This document shows, one piece after another, positions 36,963 through 45,729 of a stretch of DNA of 56,044 nucleotides (position 1 is the first letter of the stretch; each line of letters opens with the position of its first letter). Position numbers and translations under genes: made by a program. The stretch is from Bacillota bacterium (GTDB taxonomy: Bacteria; Bacillota; Bacilli; Alicyclobacillales; SLC66), in the NCBI GenBank assembly GCA_021805735.1, contig JAJZEE010000008.1, positions 1 to 56,044 on the forward strand. Reading direction: 5' to 3'. The notes beneath the pieces were generated by a model. The model did not search any database. It was not told where the DNA came from and saw only the letters and a list, made by a program, of their open reading frames with translations.

Positions 36963-36989
36963 AAAAAACAAGGCATTTCCCACATGCCT
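36963..36989 (-). terminator. Probable intrinsic terminator after tig
   Basis: AGGCAT stem with ATGCCT (36971-36976 and 36984-36989), seven-nt loop, then TG and six U (36963-36968) on the minus strand. It separates tig from clpP. Confidence 0.7.
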
Positions 36990-37019
36990 CATCATTTCCT
37001 GATCTCATTTTACACAATC

Positions 37020-38312
37020 TCACGCGTGAACGCTATGGTCGACCAAGAACTCCACGGCCTTGCGCGACAGAATTTGTGACTTGAGCCCAAGCAAGCCAGG
37101 ATCATTTTTTCTGAGCAATTCTTTGACGCTGTCAAATTCCATACGCGCGGAATCGGCGATTTTTTGTACTTCCAGATCGAGTTCAGTTTCCGAGACTTCG
37201 TTGTTCTCAGCCTTTACTACCGCTTCAATCACCAAAGCGGTCTTCACGCGTTTTTTTGCCTCATCGCGAAACTGATTGCGAATCTCTTCCATGGAGGCGC
37301 CGGTAAATTCCTGATAGGCGTCGAGCGGAATACCCTGCGATTCAAGACGCGACTCAAATTCCTTGACCTGAGCGTCAATCTCCTGGTCGATCATCGGGTC
37401 GGGAATATCCACCTCCGCAGCGGCAACCACCTTCTCCAACACTGCGGTTTCCACGTAGTGCTGATGTTCATGCGCCTTCTGATGCTCCAGATTGCGCACG
37501 AGATCCGCTTTCAGTTCTTCAAACGTCTCGAACTCACTGATGTCCATGGCGAACTCGTCATCGAGTTCGGGAAGCGCTTTGCGTTTGATGTCATGGACAT
37601 GAATTTTGAAAGTCGCTTCCTTGCCCGCCAGCGACTTGACATGATACTCTTCCGGGAATGTGATAGTGATTTCCCGGTCAAAGCCCGCCCGAATCCCGAT
37701 CAGTTGTTCTTCGAAGCCAGGAACGAATGTGCCGGAACCCAGTTCCAACTGATAATTCTCCGCCTCGCCGCCCTCAAACGTCTCTCCGTCCACGTAACCG
37801 ACAAAATCCATGACCAGAAGATCGCCCGGTTCAGCCTGGCCATCTTCGAGCACCCGCAGTTCGGCATGGCTCTTGCGCAGGTTTTCAAGCTCCTGCGCAA
37901 TGACTTCGTCTGTCACCGCAAATTCCTTGTCCTCATATGTAATGCCCTTGTAATCGCCCAGGATCACTTCCGGTTTCACGACGACCGTCGCTTTAAACAG
38001 CAGGGGTTTACCCGCTTCCATCTGGACAATGTCAATTACAGGGCGATCAACCGGATCGAGTTTTGCTTCAATCACAGCCATGGAATACGCTTCCGGCAAT
38101 AAGATGTCAAGCGCTTCCTGATACAGGGATTCCAAACCAAAACGCGCCTCAAAAATACGCCGCGGCACCTTCCCTTTGCGAAATCCCGGCACATTTACCC
38201 GCTGAACCACTTTTCTGAAAGCGCGATCCAAAGCGGACGTCACCCGTTCCTCTTCAACCTCAATCTCAAGTACGCCTACATTGGGCTCCGTCTTTTCCCA
38301 CTTCACGGCCAT
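37020..38312 (-). CDS. tig: Trigger factor (ribosome-associated chaperone, PPIase)
   Basis: 430 aa from ATG 38312 (GGAGG eight nt upstream). Ribosome-binding signature G-F-R-K-G-K-V-P near residues 42-49, FKBP-type PPIase domain (about 150-240, with D-F-V-G-Y-V-D-G), then the helical substrate-binding arms. Binds nascent chains at the exit tunnel. Downstream of tRNA-Arg, whose promoter may also serve tig. Confidence 0.97.
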   Translation of the reverse strand: MAVKWEKTEPNVGVLEIEVEEERVTSALDRAFRKVVQRVNVPGFRKGKVPRRIFEARFGLESLYQEALDILLPEAYSMAVIEAKLDPVDRPVIDIVQMEAGKPLLFKATVVVKPEVILGDYKGITYEDKEFAVTDEVIAQELENLRKSHAELRVLEDGQAEPGDLLVMDFVGYVDGETFEGGEAENYQLELGSGTFVPGFEEQLIGIRAGFDREITITFPEEYHVKSLAGKEATFKIHVHDIKRKALPELDDEFAMDISEFETFEELKADLVRNLEHQKAHEHQHYVETAVLEKVVAAAEVDIPDPMIDQEIDAQVKEFESRLESQGIPLDAYQEFTGASMEEIRNQFRDEAKKRVKTALVIEAVVKAENNEVSETELDLEVQKIADSARMEFDSVKELLRKNDPGLLGLKSQILSRKAVEFLVDHSVHA

Positions 38313-38335
38313 CAAAACGTCCTCCACTTCGTAAA

Positions 38336-38412
38336 TGGCGTCTCAGGAGGGATTCGAACCCCCGACCCACAGCTTAGAAGGCTGTTGCTCTATCCGACTG
38401 AGCTACTGAGAC
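38336..38412 (-). tRNA. tRNA-Arg (anticodon UCU)
   Basis: 77 nt with encoded CCA. Acceptor GTCTCAG pairs with CTGAGAC, D stem GCTC/GAGC, anticodon stem ACAGC/GCTGT with loop CTTCTAA (anticodon TCT, reads AGA), T arm GGGGG-TTCGAAT-CCCTC, discriminator G. All arms pair. Confidence 0.97.
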
Positions 38413-38441
38413 GCAGTGTCCACCTCATGTAAAACAGTATT

Positions 38442-38470
38442 ATTATAATGATCCGTCCATCGCGTGTAAA
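38442..38470 (-). promoter_or_regulatory. Sigma-A promoter of tRNA-Arg (and possibly tig)
   Basis: TTTACA (38465-38470) and perfect TATAAT (38442-38447) with a 17-bp spacer; start near 38435, about 23 nt before the mature tRNA. Confidence 0.88.
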
Positions 38471-38542
38471 GCCTGCCGCGAGGCGAATTGTGTGAGATGT
38501 GCGCCAAGATGTCCGCGTTCCGTTCACCCAAGCGGCAAAGAA

Positions 38543-39139
38543 TCACGACACGTTGTTGAAGCGCCGAATCAACTCGGCGAGCGCGACCGTCCGATGGCTG
38601 ACCCGCTGCTTTTCATCGAGACTCATTTGACCAAAGGTCTTTCCAGCGGGAGGAAAGTAAAACACCGGATCATACCCAAACCCGCCCGCGCCCATGGGTT
38701 CCATGGCAATCTGCCCCTCACAGTTGCCGATCGCGGTCCATTCGCCCCCCTCCGGCACGACCAGAACCACCGCCGCGACGAAACGCGCTCTGCGTTCGTA
38801 AGGAGGCACTCCTTTTAACCGTTCCAGCAACAGCGTCTGTCGATCCTCGTCGCTGGCTTCCGGTCCGGCAAATCGGGCCGAGTACAATCCAGGCGCACCG
38901 TTGAGCGCGTCGACGACCAGACCTGAATCATCCGCAAGCACAGGCGTCTGCCACTTCGCAACCGCGAAGCGAGCCTTAATCAGCGCGTTTTCAAGAAAAC
39001 TCGTTCCCGTCTCCTCGGGAGTCTCAGCGTTTGCCGGCAGCGGCTCAATGATTGCCGCCATCCCTTTGAGCGAGTGCGCAAATTCAGATAATTTCCCGGC
39101 GCTGTGCGTCGCGATCACCAGACGTTCCAGCATACGCAT
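38543..39139 (-). CDS. rdgB: dITP/XTP pyrophosphatase (HAM1 family)
   Basis: 198 aa from ATG 39139 (GGGGAG upstream). Removes non-canonical purine nucleoside triphosphates. Motifs: I-A-T-H-S-x-x-K in place of A-T-x-N-x-x-K, T-G-x-S-F-x-E-N-A-x-x-K-A, L-A-D-D-S-G-L, P-G-x-Y-S-A-R, G-F-G-Y-D-P-V-F and S-H-R. The usual Asn of the first motif is His here. Follows rph as in B. subtilis ysnA. Confidence 0.95.
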   Translation of the reverse strand: MRMLERLVIATHSAGKLSEFAHSLKGMAAIIEPLPANAETPEETGTSFLENALIKARFAVAKWQTPVLADDSGLVVDALNGAPGLYSARFAGPEASDEDRQTLLLERLKGVPPYERRARFVAAVVLVVPEGGEWTAIGNCEGQIAMEPMGAGGFGYDPVFYFPPAGKTFGQMSLDEKQRVSHRTVALAELIRRFNNVS

Positions 39140-39221
39140 TGCTCTCTCTCCCCGTGACTGAACCCCTGTGATTGAATCTCTGGAACGGAACGCCTCCCTG
39201 CCACATGAGAACCATTGCGGT

Positions 39222-39965
39222 TCACTTTGCTTGACCGATCTCCGCACCCAAGTCCGCCAGGACCTGGCGCTGCATCTCGATTAACTGTAAGATCCCCATT
39301 TCGGCCAAGTCCAGAAGCGACGAGAGTTCAGCGCGCGAAAATGTAGTCGTTTCGCCAGTACCCTGGACCTCCACCAGCTGTCCGCTTCCTGTCATCACGA
39401 CGTTCATGTCAACACTCGCCGCCGAATCCTCGCTATAGCGCAGATCCAGCAGCATCTCCTGACCCGCGATTCCCACGCTTGTCGCAGCCAGATAGTCACG
39501 CACCGGCAGTTTCGTTAACACCCCTCGCTGTCGCAGGGCGCTCAGGGCCTCCACAATGGCGACAAACGCTCCCGTAATGGCAGCCGTTCGCGTACCGCCG
39601 TCAGCCTGTATCACATCACAATCGATCCACAAGGTTTTTTCACCAAGCGCCTTCATGTCGATCACAGCTCGCAGTGCGCGACCGATCAGTCGCTGAATCT
39701 CCATTGTGCGTCCGCCGACCTTCCCTCGCGTCGACTCCCGCTGCGAGCGCTGTTCCGTGGCGCGAGGCAACATCGCGTATTCGGCCGTGATCCATCCCTG
39801 CGCCGTACCGCGCAGGAACGGCGGCACCTTGTCCTCAACGGTGGCTGTGCAGATCACACGCGTGTCACCGACACTGATGAGGGCAGAACCCTCAGCGTGT
39901 TTAATGTATCCCCGCTCAATCAACACCGGCCGCAGATCGTCAGGCCGTCGTCCGTCCATCCGCAC
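39222..39965 (-). CDS. rph: Ribonuclease PH
   Basis: 247 aa; GTG 39965 (G-rich SD seven nt upstream) or ATG 39959. Phosphorolytic 3'-end trimming of tRNA. Motifs: D-G-R-R-x-D-D-L-R-P, G-x-T-x-V-I-C-T-A-T-V, M-L-P-R-A-T, G-R[13 protein letters not shown] and [14 protein letters not shown]. Overlap with the upstream rdgB frame is removed by the chosen starts. Confidence 0.96.
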   Translation of the reverse strand: MRMDGRRPDDLRPVLIERGYIKHAEGSALISVGDTRVICTATVEDKVPPFLRGTAQGWITAEYAMLPRATEQRSQRESTRGKVGGRTMEIQRLIGRALRAVIDMKALGEKTLWIDCDVIQADGGTRTAAITGAFVAIVEALSALRQRGVLTKLPVRDYLAATSVGIAGQEMLLDLRYSEDSAASVDMNVVMTGSGQLVEVQGTGETTTFSRAELSSLLDLAEMGILQLIEMQRQVLADLGAEIGQAK

Positions 39966-40028
39966 TCGCCATCCCCCCCACTTTCCATTAGCATGGCCCT
40001 CACGCTTGCTATTTGCCGATCTCAAGGT

Positions 40029-40859
40029 CTAAACGCCCGCCGCATCGGAACGCTCGTCGCCCTCCCAAACATCGTAGTAACCGACCTGCACGGGTTTCCC
40101 CAGCCATTTTCCGCCTATGTCGGCAAATTTGCCTACATCCCCGCTGGTCAGGAAGACATGGTTGGGTTTCGCCGCGTGAGTGCGTGTCATCTGGTTGTCC
40201 GCCAGAACAAAGCTGACGTCCCGAGCCGTTTCTTCCGCTGAGTTAATCAGGGTGACGCCCGGCCCCACCGCCTGTTGGATGATCTCCGCAAGCAGCGGAT
40301 AATGCGTGCAGCCTAGAATTAGCGTATCAATGTTCGCGCCTGAAAATTCCCGCAGCGACTCCGTGACGACAGGGAGAGCTTCGGCCGCTGCCGTGATCCC
40401 CTGTTCGACCAAAGCCACAAACAGTGGACATGCCACCGGAAAAGTTTCAATGCCGCGATGTGTCAGATGCAGCGCCCGGGGGTAGCTGTTGGAGGCGATC
40501 GTGGTTCGTGTTCCAATAATCCCCACGCGCTGATTCGTAGTCGCGGCAATGGCCGCGCGCGCCCCTGGGGCAATCACCCCGAGCACGGGAATGTCATACC
40601 GTTCCCGCGCCCATTCCAGACACACAGCGGTAGCGGTATTGCACGCGATCACAAGCATTTTCACGCCCTGCTCCACAAGAAAATCCAGGGCTCGAAACGT
40701 AAACGACGCAATTTCCGCGGCCGGTCGATCTCCATAAGGACACCGCGCCGAATCGCCGTAAAAAAGGACTTCTTCACGCGGCAACTGCCGCCAGATCTCG
40801 GAAACCACAGTGAGTCCGCCGACGCCTGAATCCATGACGCCAATCGGCTGATTGCGCAC
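40029..40859 (-). CDS. racE: Glutamate racemase
   Basis: 276 aa. Supplies D-Glu for peptidoglycan. G-V-M-D-S-G-V-G-G-L-T-V near the start, catalytic Cys pair in A-C-N-T-A-T and G-C-T-H-Y-P-L-L, and F-Y-G-D-S-A-R-C-P-Y-G. GTG start with GGGGGCG eight nt upstream. Order racE-rph-rdgB matches B. subtilis. Confidence 0.96.
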   Translation of the reverse strand: MRNQPIGVMDSGVGGLTVVSEIWRQLPREEVLFYGDSARCPYGDRPAAEIASFTFRALDFLVEQGVKMLVIACNTATAVCLEWARERYDIPVLGVIAPGARAAIAATTNQRVGIIGTRTTIASNSYPRALHLTHRGIETFPVACPLFVALVEQGITAAAEALPVVTESLREFSGANIDTLILGCTHYPLLAEIIQQAVGPGVTLINSAEETARDVSFVLADNQMTRTHAAKPNHVFLTSGDVGKFADIGGKWLGKPVQVGYYDVWEGDERSDAAGV

Positions 40860-40903
40860 AGGATCGCCCCCTCTCTAGCATACCCACACAATACGCCCAA
40901 ACA

Positions 40904-40964
40904 CAAAAAAAGCTTCAGCCGTACCTCGGGCATGCCAGGCGACAGACATCAAGAAGCTCGTGTT
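40904..40964 (-). terminator. Possible terminator between marR and racE
   Basis: AGCTTC/GAAGCT arms enclose further short pairings (GCC/GGC) and are followed on the minus strand by seven U at 40904-40910. The loop is long, so strength is uncertain. Confidence 0.45.
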
Positions 40965-41013
40965 CCCCATCCTGTTCTTGACCCCGCCGGTCGCGTGTAC
41001 GCGTTTTCGGAGG

Positions 41014-41457
41014 TCATTCATCGCCCAGATGTTGTTCCAGCATCGTCAGCGCCTGCATCAGCATATCCTGTTCTGACGAGGTGCTGTGCGAAAGGACGCG
41101 CCCAAGATACTGCCTGCGCGTCTGCAAAACCCGGCCGATCAATGCGTCGCCCTCCGCCGAGACACTCAGCCGGACCACCCGTTTATCCTCTTGATCCCGG
41201 CACCGTTCCACAAAATTGCGCCGCTCCAGACGATCAACCAAATCCGTCGTAGTGCTATAGGCCAAGCCCAACTTGGCGCTCAAATCGCCAATTGTCAGAT
41301 TGCGCCCATCACTGGCGAGAACCAGCGCATCGAACTGGGCTGGGGTGATGTCAAAATCGCCCAGGATTGCTCGTCCCTGTTTCCGCACCGTTGACGCGAC
41401 CTTACGCAGCAGTGATTCAATCCGGTACACTGCGTCGCTTGCATTATAATCTGTCAA
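41014..41457 (-). CDS. MarR-family transcriptional regulator
   Basis: 147 aa. Winged helix: helices around residues 38-50 and 55-80 with L-T-I-G-D-L-S-A-K-L-G-L-A-Y-S-T-T-T-D-L-V-D-R-L-E-R-R recognition region, and wing D-Q-E-D-K-R-V-V-R-L-S-V-S. TTG start, with an ideal GGAGG eight nt upstream. A MarR gene (ysmB) is also next to racE in B. subtilis. It diverges from the ABC-F gene, and palindromes lie at both promoters, so it may control itself and that gene (inference). Confidence 0.92.
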   Translation of the reverse strand: MTDYNASDAVYRIESLLRKVASTVRKQGRAILGDFDITPAQFDALVLASDGRNLTIGDLSAKLGLAYSTTTDLVDRLERRNFVERCRDQEDKRVVRLSVSAEGDALIGRVLQTRRQYLGRVLSHSTSSEQDMLMQALTMLEQHLGDE

Positions 41458-41574
41458 GGCTTTAACCTCCGATCATCTCCGCGAAAAAGTTTACGGCCAA
41501 GCTCCTGCCCTAATCTTATAGAAACAGTCGGGATTATGAAACCATACGAATTTGTTCCGAGTGGTTGAGAGTCC

Positions 41575-41621
41575 GTGGACAGTCCACAGGGTGAGTATAC
41601 CGCATCCGTGGGCATAGTGAA
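41575..41621 (-). promoter_or_regulatory. marR promoter with overlapping palindrome (operator candidate)
   Basis: Minus strand TTCACT (41616-41621), 16-bp spacer, TATACT (41594-41599). GTGGAC-A-GTCCAC, a perfect 6-bp-arm palindrome at 41575-41587, covers about +1 to +13, where an autorepressor would bind. The leader to the TTG is about 130 nt. Confidence 0.6.
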
Positions 41622-41725
41622 CCGATGCCGGAAGCAAATGCGCAAAAACCGCGAATACAGCGCCAAAACACCGCCGTTTTCGAGACAACGCCAATAACAG
41701 ACCGCTGTTACGCTGGTCGGGATCA

Positions 41726-41766
41726 TTGCGCCAAGCGGTAAACTATGCTAAACTGAGTCAAACTCA
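41726..41766 (+). promoter_or_regulatory. Promoter and palindrome before the ABC-F gene
   Basis: TTGCGC (41726-41731), 17-bp spacer, TAAACT (41749-41754), followed at once by TGAGT-CAA-ACTCA (41754-41766), a perfect palindrome overlapping the expected start site. It differs in sequence from the palindrome at marR. Confidence 0.5.
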
Positions 41767-41788
41767 TTTTCGGAAGGTGGCAGGAATC

Positions 41789-41827
41789 ATGCGCCAATTC
41801 GTTGTTCTCATGGTGTCGGTGAGCTAA
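41789..41827 (+). CDS. Putative 12-aa leader peptide of the ABC-F gene
   Basis: M-R-Q-F-V-V-L-M-V-S-V-S then TAA. A purine-rich GGAAGGTGGCAGGA lies just before the ATG. It ends 13 nt before the ATG at 41841, which itself has AAAGGGGGAT. Many ABC-F resistance genes are induced by ribosome stalling on such leaders; this assignment is inference. Confidence 0.4.
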   Translation: MRQFVVLMVSVS

Positions 41828-41984
41828 AAAGGGGGATTTTATGCCCTTTTTACTAACTCCTAGCACCGATGGAGAACTGCGACGGCGACGATTCCTTTTT
41901 CTATGCCCCCATGGGAATTCCTTTGGAAAAACGGCAGCGTTCCCCGTTCTGCTCTCCATCGGAACAAGAAAGGTTCTGGTGGCG

Positions 41985-43571
41985 ATGAGCATTGTGGAGA
42001 TTTCCCAGCTAAGTCATGGCTTTGGAGATCGAACGTTATGGCAGGATATTGATGTTAACCTTCTCCCCAGGGAACACGTAGCACTTATTGGCAGAAATGG
42101 CGTTGGGAAGTCGACGCTGCTGCAGATCCTGGCTGACCACATACCTCACGACAGCGGTCACATCGCGTGGACTCCAGGCGTGAAAGTCGGGTACCTGACG
42201 CAACATGCGGATCTGTCCCGCTTCTCTACGGTGCGGTCGGCGCTGCAGGAGGCGTTTGCCGACATATTTGCCAGGGAACGCTCATTGCAGAAAACGGCAG
42301 AAGATCTGGCATACGCCAAAGGCGACGAACTTGAGCGGCTGCTGGCTCGCTATGCGCGGGTTCAGGAGGAACTGGAGCATGCGGGAATCTATGAACTGGG
42401 AGCGCGCATTGACACTGTCGCCTCTGGGCTCGGCCTGCTCGAACTGGGTCTGGATCGACCAGTGGCGGATCTCAGCGGCGGCCAACGGACCAAGGTGCTG
42501 CTTGGCAAACTGCTGCTGGAACAGCCAGATGTGCTCTTACTCGATGAACCAACCAATTTCCTTGACGTTGAACATATTGCGTGGCTGACTGACTTCCTGC
42601 AAAGCTACCCGTTCGCGTTTATCGTCGTCTCACACGACGCGGATTTCGTGGCCAAGGTAGCCACCGTCATCTGGCAGCTTGAAAATGCCGCCCTCACCAG
42701 ATTCAATGGTTCCTACAAAGCATTCCTCGCTTACGCGGAACAACGAACGCTACAGCATGCAAGCGCCTATTCCAGACAGCAGGACGAGATCAAGCGCCTG
42801 GAAGACTTTGTGCAAAAAAATATTGCCAGGGCGTCAACCACCAAACGCGCTCAGAGTCGCCGCAAGCAACTGGAGAAGATTGAACGCATCCCGCCTCCGG
42901 GCGCAGTGGCGCCGCCGCATTTCACGTTTCCCCTGGCCGGCGCGCCAGCGCGCTTTGTGATCCGGGCGACGACCCTGGAAATCGGCTACTCACACTCTCT
43001 CTTGCCGCCTCTTGAATTGGAAGTGGAGCGCGGCAGCAAACTGGCTCTGATCGGTTGCAACGGAATCGGTAAATCGACCCTGTTGCGCACGCTGATCGGC
43101 GAGTTGAAACCGCTGCGCGGGCGCGTGGAATTGGGTGACAACGCACAGGTTGGCTACTTCGCGCAGGAGGCATATCGCAGTGATCAGGGAAATGCGCTGG
43201 AGGTCATCTGGAGCGCGTTCCCCCACATGACCCAGCAGGAGGTGCGGGCGGCGCTTGCCCGTTCCGGACTGAAGCGCGAGCACATCCTGCAGTCTGTTCA
43301 CCGACTCAGCGGCGGCGAACAGGCGAAAGTAAGACTCTGTCTGCTTACGCTCCAAAAACACAACGTACTGGTGCTTGATGAGCCGACAAACCATCTTGAC
43401 CACGCGGCCAGAAGCGCTTTGCAACAAGCCCTCAAAGACTTCAGGGGCACCCTGCTGATGGTGTCGCACGAGCCGGAGTTCTTCAGGCCGTTCGTCACCT
43501 CGGTGGTCGACGTGGAAGAACTCCTTGGCAAAGGCGAGGCCAGCCGGATCGTAACGCGCTCAAAGCGGTGA
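41985..43571 (+). CDS. ABC-F ATPase (ribosome-protection or translation-factor type)
   Basis: 528 aa from ATG 41985; the frame is open from an ATG at 41841 with an even better SD, which would add 48 residues unlike any ABC-F N-terminus. Two ABC domains without TM segments. Domain 1: Walker A G-R-N-G-V-G-K-S-T, signature L-S-G-G-Q-R-T-K, Walker B L-L-L-D-E-P-T-N. Domain 2: G-C-N-G-I-G-K-S-T, L-S-G-G-E-Q-A-K, V-L-V-D/L-D-E-P-T-N-H-L-D. The interdomain linker (about 240-290) is basic and contacts the ribosomal P site in this family. First D-E-P-T-N-F-L-D is slightly variant. Antibiotic protection is plausible but unproven. Confidence 0.93.
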   Translation: MSIVEISQLSHGFGDRTLWQDIDVNLLPREHVALIGRNGVGKSTLLQILADHIPHDSGHIAWTPGVKVGYLTQHADLSRFSTVRSALQEAFADIFARERSLQKTAEDLAYAKGDELERLLARYARVQEELEHAGIYELGARIDTVASGLGLLELGLDRPVADLSGGQRTKVLLGKLLLEQPDVLLLDEPTNFLDVEHIAWLTDFLQSYPFAFIVVSHDADFVAKVATVIWQLENAALTRFNGSYKAFLAYAEQRTLQHASAYSRQQDEIKRLEDFVQKNIARASTTKRAQSRRKQLEKIERIPPPGAVAPPHFTFPLAGAPARFVIRATTLEIGYSHSLLPPLELEVERGSKLALIGCNGIGKSTLLRTLIGELKPLRGRVELGDNAQVGYFAQEAYRSDQGNALEVIWSAFPHMTQQEVRAALARSGLKREHILQSVHRLSGGEQAKVRLCLLTLQKHNVLVLDEPTNHLDHAARSALQQALKDFRGTLLMVSHEPEFFRPFVTSVVDVEELLGKGEASRIVTRSKR

Positions 43572-43606
43572 CCGCCTCCGCGTGGGCTTGACTCCCTATG
43601 GCTGAG

Positions 43607-43843
43607 TCAGATCCGGACTTCATCATCGGGAAGCCCCTTTCTCTGCAAGTCCGGACCGAAGGGTTGCAACAGGTCAGTCAACAGCGCGCGGTGAGCATCC
43701 GCCAGATCCAGAATGGCAAACCGACCTTCGCGGATGGCCGTCTGCACGCGGCGGGCCTCCACGTGTGCAAGAGAGTGGTCGAGAGGCGTGATGTCGCCGC
43801 TGCGCAGAGCGTCGTCAAGTTCATCTTCGTCAAGCAGTTCCAC
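43607..43843 (-). CDS. Small acidic hypothetical protein
   Basis: 78 aa, helical and acidic, beginning E-L-L-D-E-D-E-L-D-D-A-L-R-S-G-D-I-T-P. This resembles the C-terminal helix region of DUF402 proteins, so it may be a truncated member, but the likeness is by eye. GTG start with GGAGG four nt upstream, 23 bp after the acyl-CoA ligase stop, so cotranscribed with it. Function unknown. Confidence 0.55.
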   Translation of the reverse strand: MELLDEDELDDALRSGDITPLDHSLAHVEARRVQTAIREGRFAILDLADAHRALLTDLLQPFGPDLQRKGLPDDEVRI

Positions 43844-43866
43844 CCGGCCTCCGCGTGTTTGATCAG

Positions 43867-45486
43867 TTACGCGAGTTGACCCGCGCTATGGAGTTCCCGC
43901 AGCGCCTTCTTTGAAAACTTGCCGACGCTGGTCTTCGGAATTTCCCCCACAAACACAATTTCGTCCGGAATCCACCACTTGGCCACCTTGTCTGCCAGAT
44001 ACGCCTTCACATCCGCCTCCGTGACCTTGCCGCGCGCCTCTGGGCGCAGGACAACGCACGCAAGCGGTCTTTCCTGCCATTTTATATCGGAAATGCCGAT
44101 GACCGCGGCTTCCAGCACATCTGGATGGCCCATGATCGCATTTTCGAGGTCCACGGAGGATATCCACTCTCCGCCGCTCTTGATCAGATCCCTTGTTCGA
44201 TCCACGATCTGCAGATAGCCATTTTCATCCATGGTGGCGATGTCGCCCGTGCGAAACCATCCGTCCAGAAACGCTTCCTCCGTTTTTGCAGCGCTCCTGT
44301 CGTAGGAGTCGATGATCCATGGACCTTTGAGCAAAAGTTCGCCCATCGCGCGACCGTCATGCGGCACTTCCCGGCCATCAGCGTCGATCAGCCTCATCTC
44401 AAGACCCGGCGCAAGCAACCCGCTCTTCGCGCGTTGGCGATACCGCTCAGGCCCCTTGAGATTGACCATGCCCGCCTTCGGAACAGAGATGAACGTCACC
44501 GGGGTGGTCTCCGTTTGGCCGTATCCCTGATACAGTGTCACGCCAAATTCCTCTTCGTACGCCTGAGTGAGTGAAGCTGGCAACGCGGATCCCCCCGACA
44601 GCAGGAATCGTACATGGCTAAAATCATATTTGCCTAGATTCGCCCTGAGATGCTGCAGGATACCCATCCAGATCGTCACAACGCCAACACTGTACGTAAC
44701 TTTTTCTCTGTCAAAGAGTTCGCAGAAATCGGCCACCGTCGGACGCGCGCCGGGATACACTTGTTTGGCGCCCGCCCAGGTGTCCGTGAAAGGTCGGCCC
44801 CAGGCGTTCACATGGAACATCGGCACAATCGGCATGGTGATATCCCTGTCGTCCACTGAGAGTTGACCGGTCATCATCATCAGACAGTGCAGGTACAGTC
44901 CGCGGTGCGAATAAATGACCCCCTTGGGGTCGCCGGTGGTCGCGGATGTATAACCAACGATCGCCGCAGTGTTTTCGTCAAACTCGGGAAATTCATAATC
45001 GGGCTCGGCCGCCGCCAGCAACTCTTCGTACAGATGGACATTTGGCAGCGTTGTGCTTGGCAGCGTTTTCTTGTCGGTCATTATGATATACGTCTCAACA
45101 TCGGGAAGCTGCGCGGCAATCTGTTCTATAATTGGCAGTAAGTCCTCATCGACAAAGAGCGCCCTGTCTTTCGCGTGATTGATCGAATACACCAGTTGCT
45201 CCTTAAAGAGTCGGATGTTCACCGTGTGCAGCACGCGCTGCGAACAGGGCGCCGCGAAGTACAGCTCCAGGTGGCGATGGTGGTTCCACGCAAACGATCC
45301 GACCCGATCGCCCGGTCGAATGCCTAAATCTGCAAGAGCGTTTGCCAAACGGCATACCCTGCCATACATGTCTCTGTAAGTATATCGGAACATGCCCGAG
45401 TAATCCCGCGATACGATTTCCTGCTCAGGAAAGACTGTGTACGCGCGGTACAATATCGAACGCAACAGCAGAGGGTAATTCATCAT
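43867..45486 (-). CDS. AMP-forming medium/long-chain acyl-CoA ligase
   Basis: 539 aa of the ANL family (AlkK/FadD-like). Activates fatty acids via acyl-AMP. A3 loop [11 protein letters not shown] where most members have [25 protein letters not shown] (A5); G-W-F-R-T-G-D-I-A (A7); [16 protein letters not shown] (A8); and catalytic Lys in T-S-V-G-K-F-S-K-K (A10). Start is one of the two adjacent ATGs at 45483/45486. Confidence 0.94.
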   Translation of the reverse strand: MMNYPLLLRSILYRAYTVFPEQEIVSRDYSGMFRYTYRDMYGRVCRLANALADLGIRPGDRVGSFAWNHHRHLELYFAAPCSQRVLHTVNIRLFKEQLVYSINHAKDRALFVDEDLLPIIEQIAAQLPDVETYIIMTDKKTLPSTTLPNVHLYEELLAAAEPDYEFPEFDENTAAIVGYTSATTGDPKGVIYSHRGLYLHCLMMMTGQLSVDDRDITMPIVPMFHVNAWGRPFTDTWAGAKQVYPGARPTVADFCELFDREKVTYSVGVVTIWMGILQHLRANLGKYDFSHVRFLLSGGSALPASLTQAYEEEFGVTLYQGYGQTETTPVTFISVPKAGMVNLKGPERYRQRAKSGLLAPGLEMRLIDADGREVPHDGRAMGELLLKGPWIIDSYDRSAAKTEEAFLDGWFRTGDIATMDENGYLQIVDRTRDLIKSGGEWISSVDLENAIMGHPDVLEAAVIGISDIKWQERPLACVVLRPEARGKVTEADVKAYLADKVAKWWIPDEIVFVGEIPKTSVGKFSKKALRELHSAGQLA

Positions 45487-45581
45487 CGCCGTATCCACTC
45501 CCCTAACTGATCTTGCCACTTCCTTACCCTATCGCAATCCACAAGAGGCGTCAACGTGAGAACGTGATTTATAACTCGTTG

Positions 45582-45610
45582 TTGCATATTTCGCGCAATG
45601 AGCATATAGT
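45582..45610 (+). promoter_or_regulatory. Possible promoter of the NRAMP-like gene
   Basis: TTGCAT (45582-45587), 17-bp spacer, TATAGT (45605-45610). The leader is about 110 nt and contains an A/T-rich GGGAAA/TTTCC pair. No Mn or Mg riboswitch core recognised. Confidence 0.45.
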
Positions 45611-45729
45611 TAAAGCAGGTTGGCGCAAGGGAAACTTTTTTTCCTGACCGACATTTATATAGTCCATGGCAACACTGTTGTATGAAAGAAAGTTTGGGGC
45701 GATGACGTTGTCTGGTGGGGGGATCTTGG

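Noticed and set aside
41440-41457. TTGACA and TATAAT near the marR start
   Set aside because: The two boxes are only three bases apart and inside the coding sequence.
45487-45729. Mn (yybP-ykoY) or Mg (M-box) riboswitch before the NRAMP-like gene
   Set aside because: None of the conserved core sequences could be found by eye.
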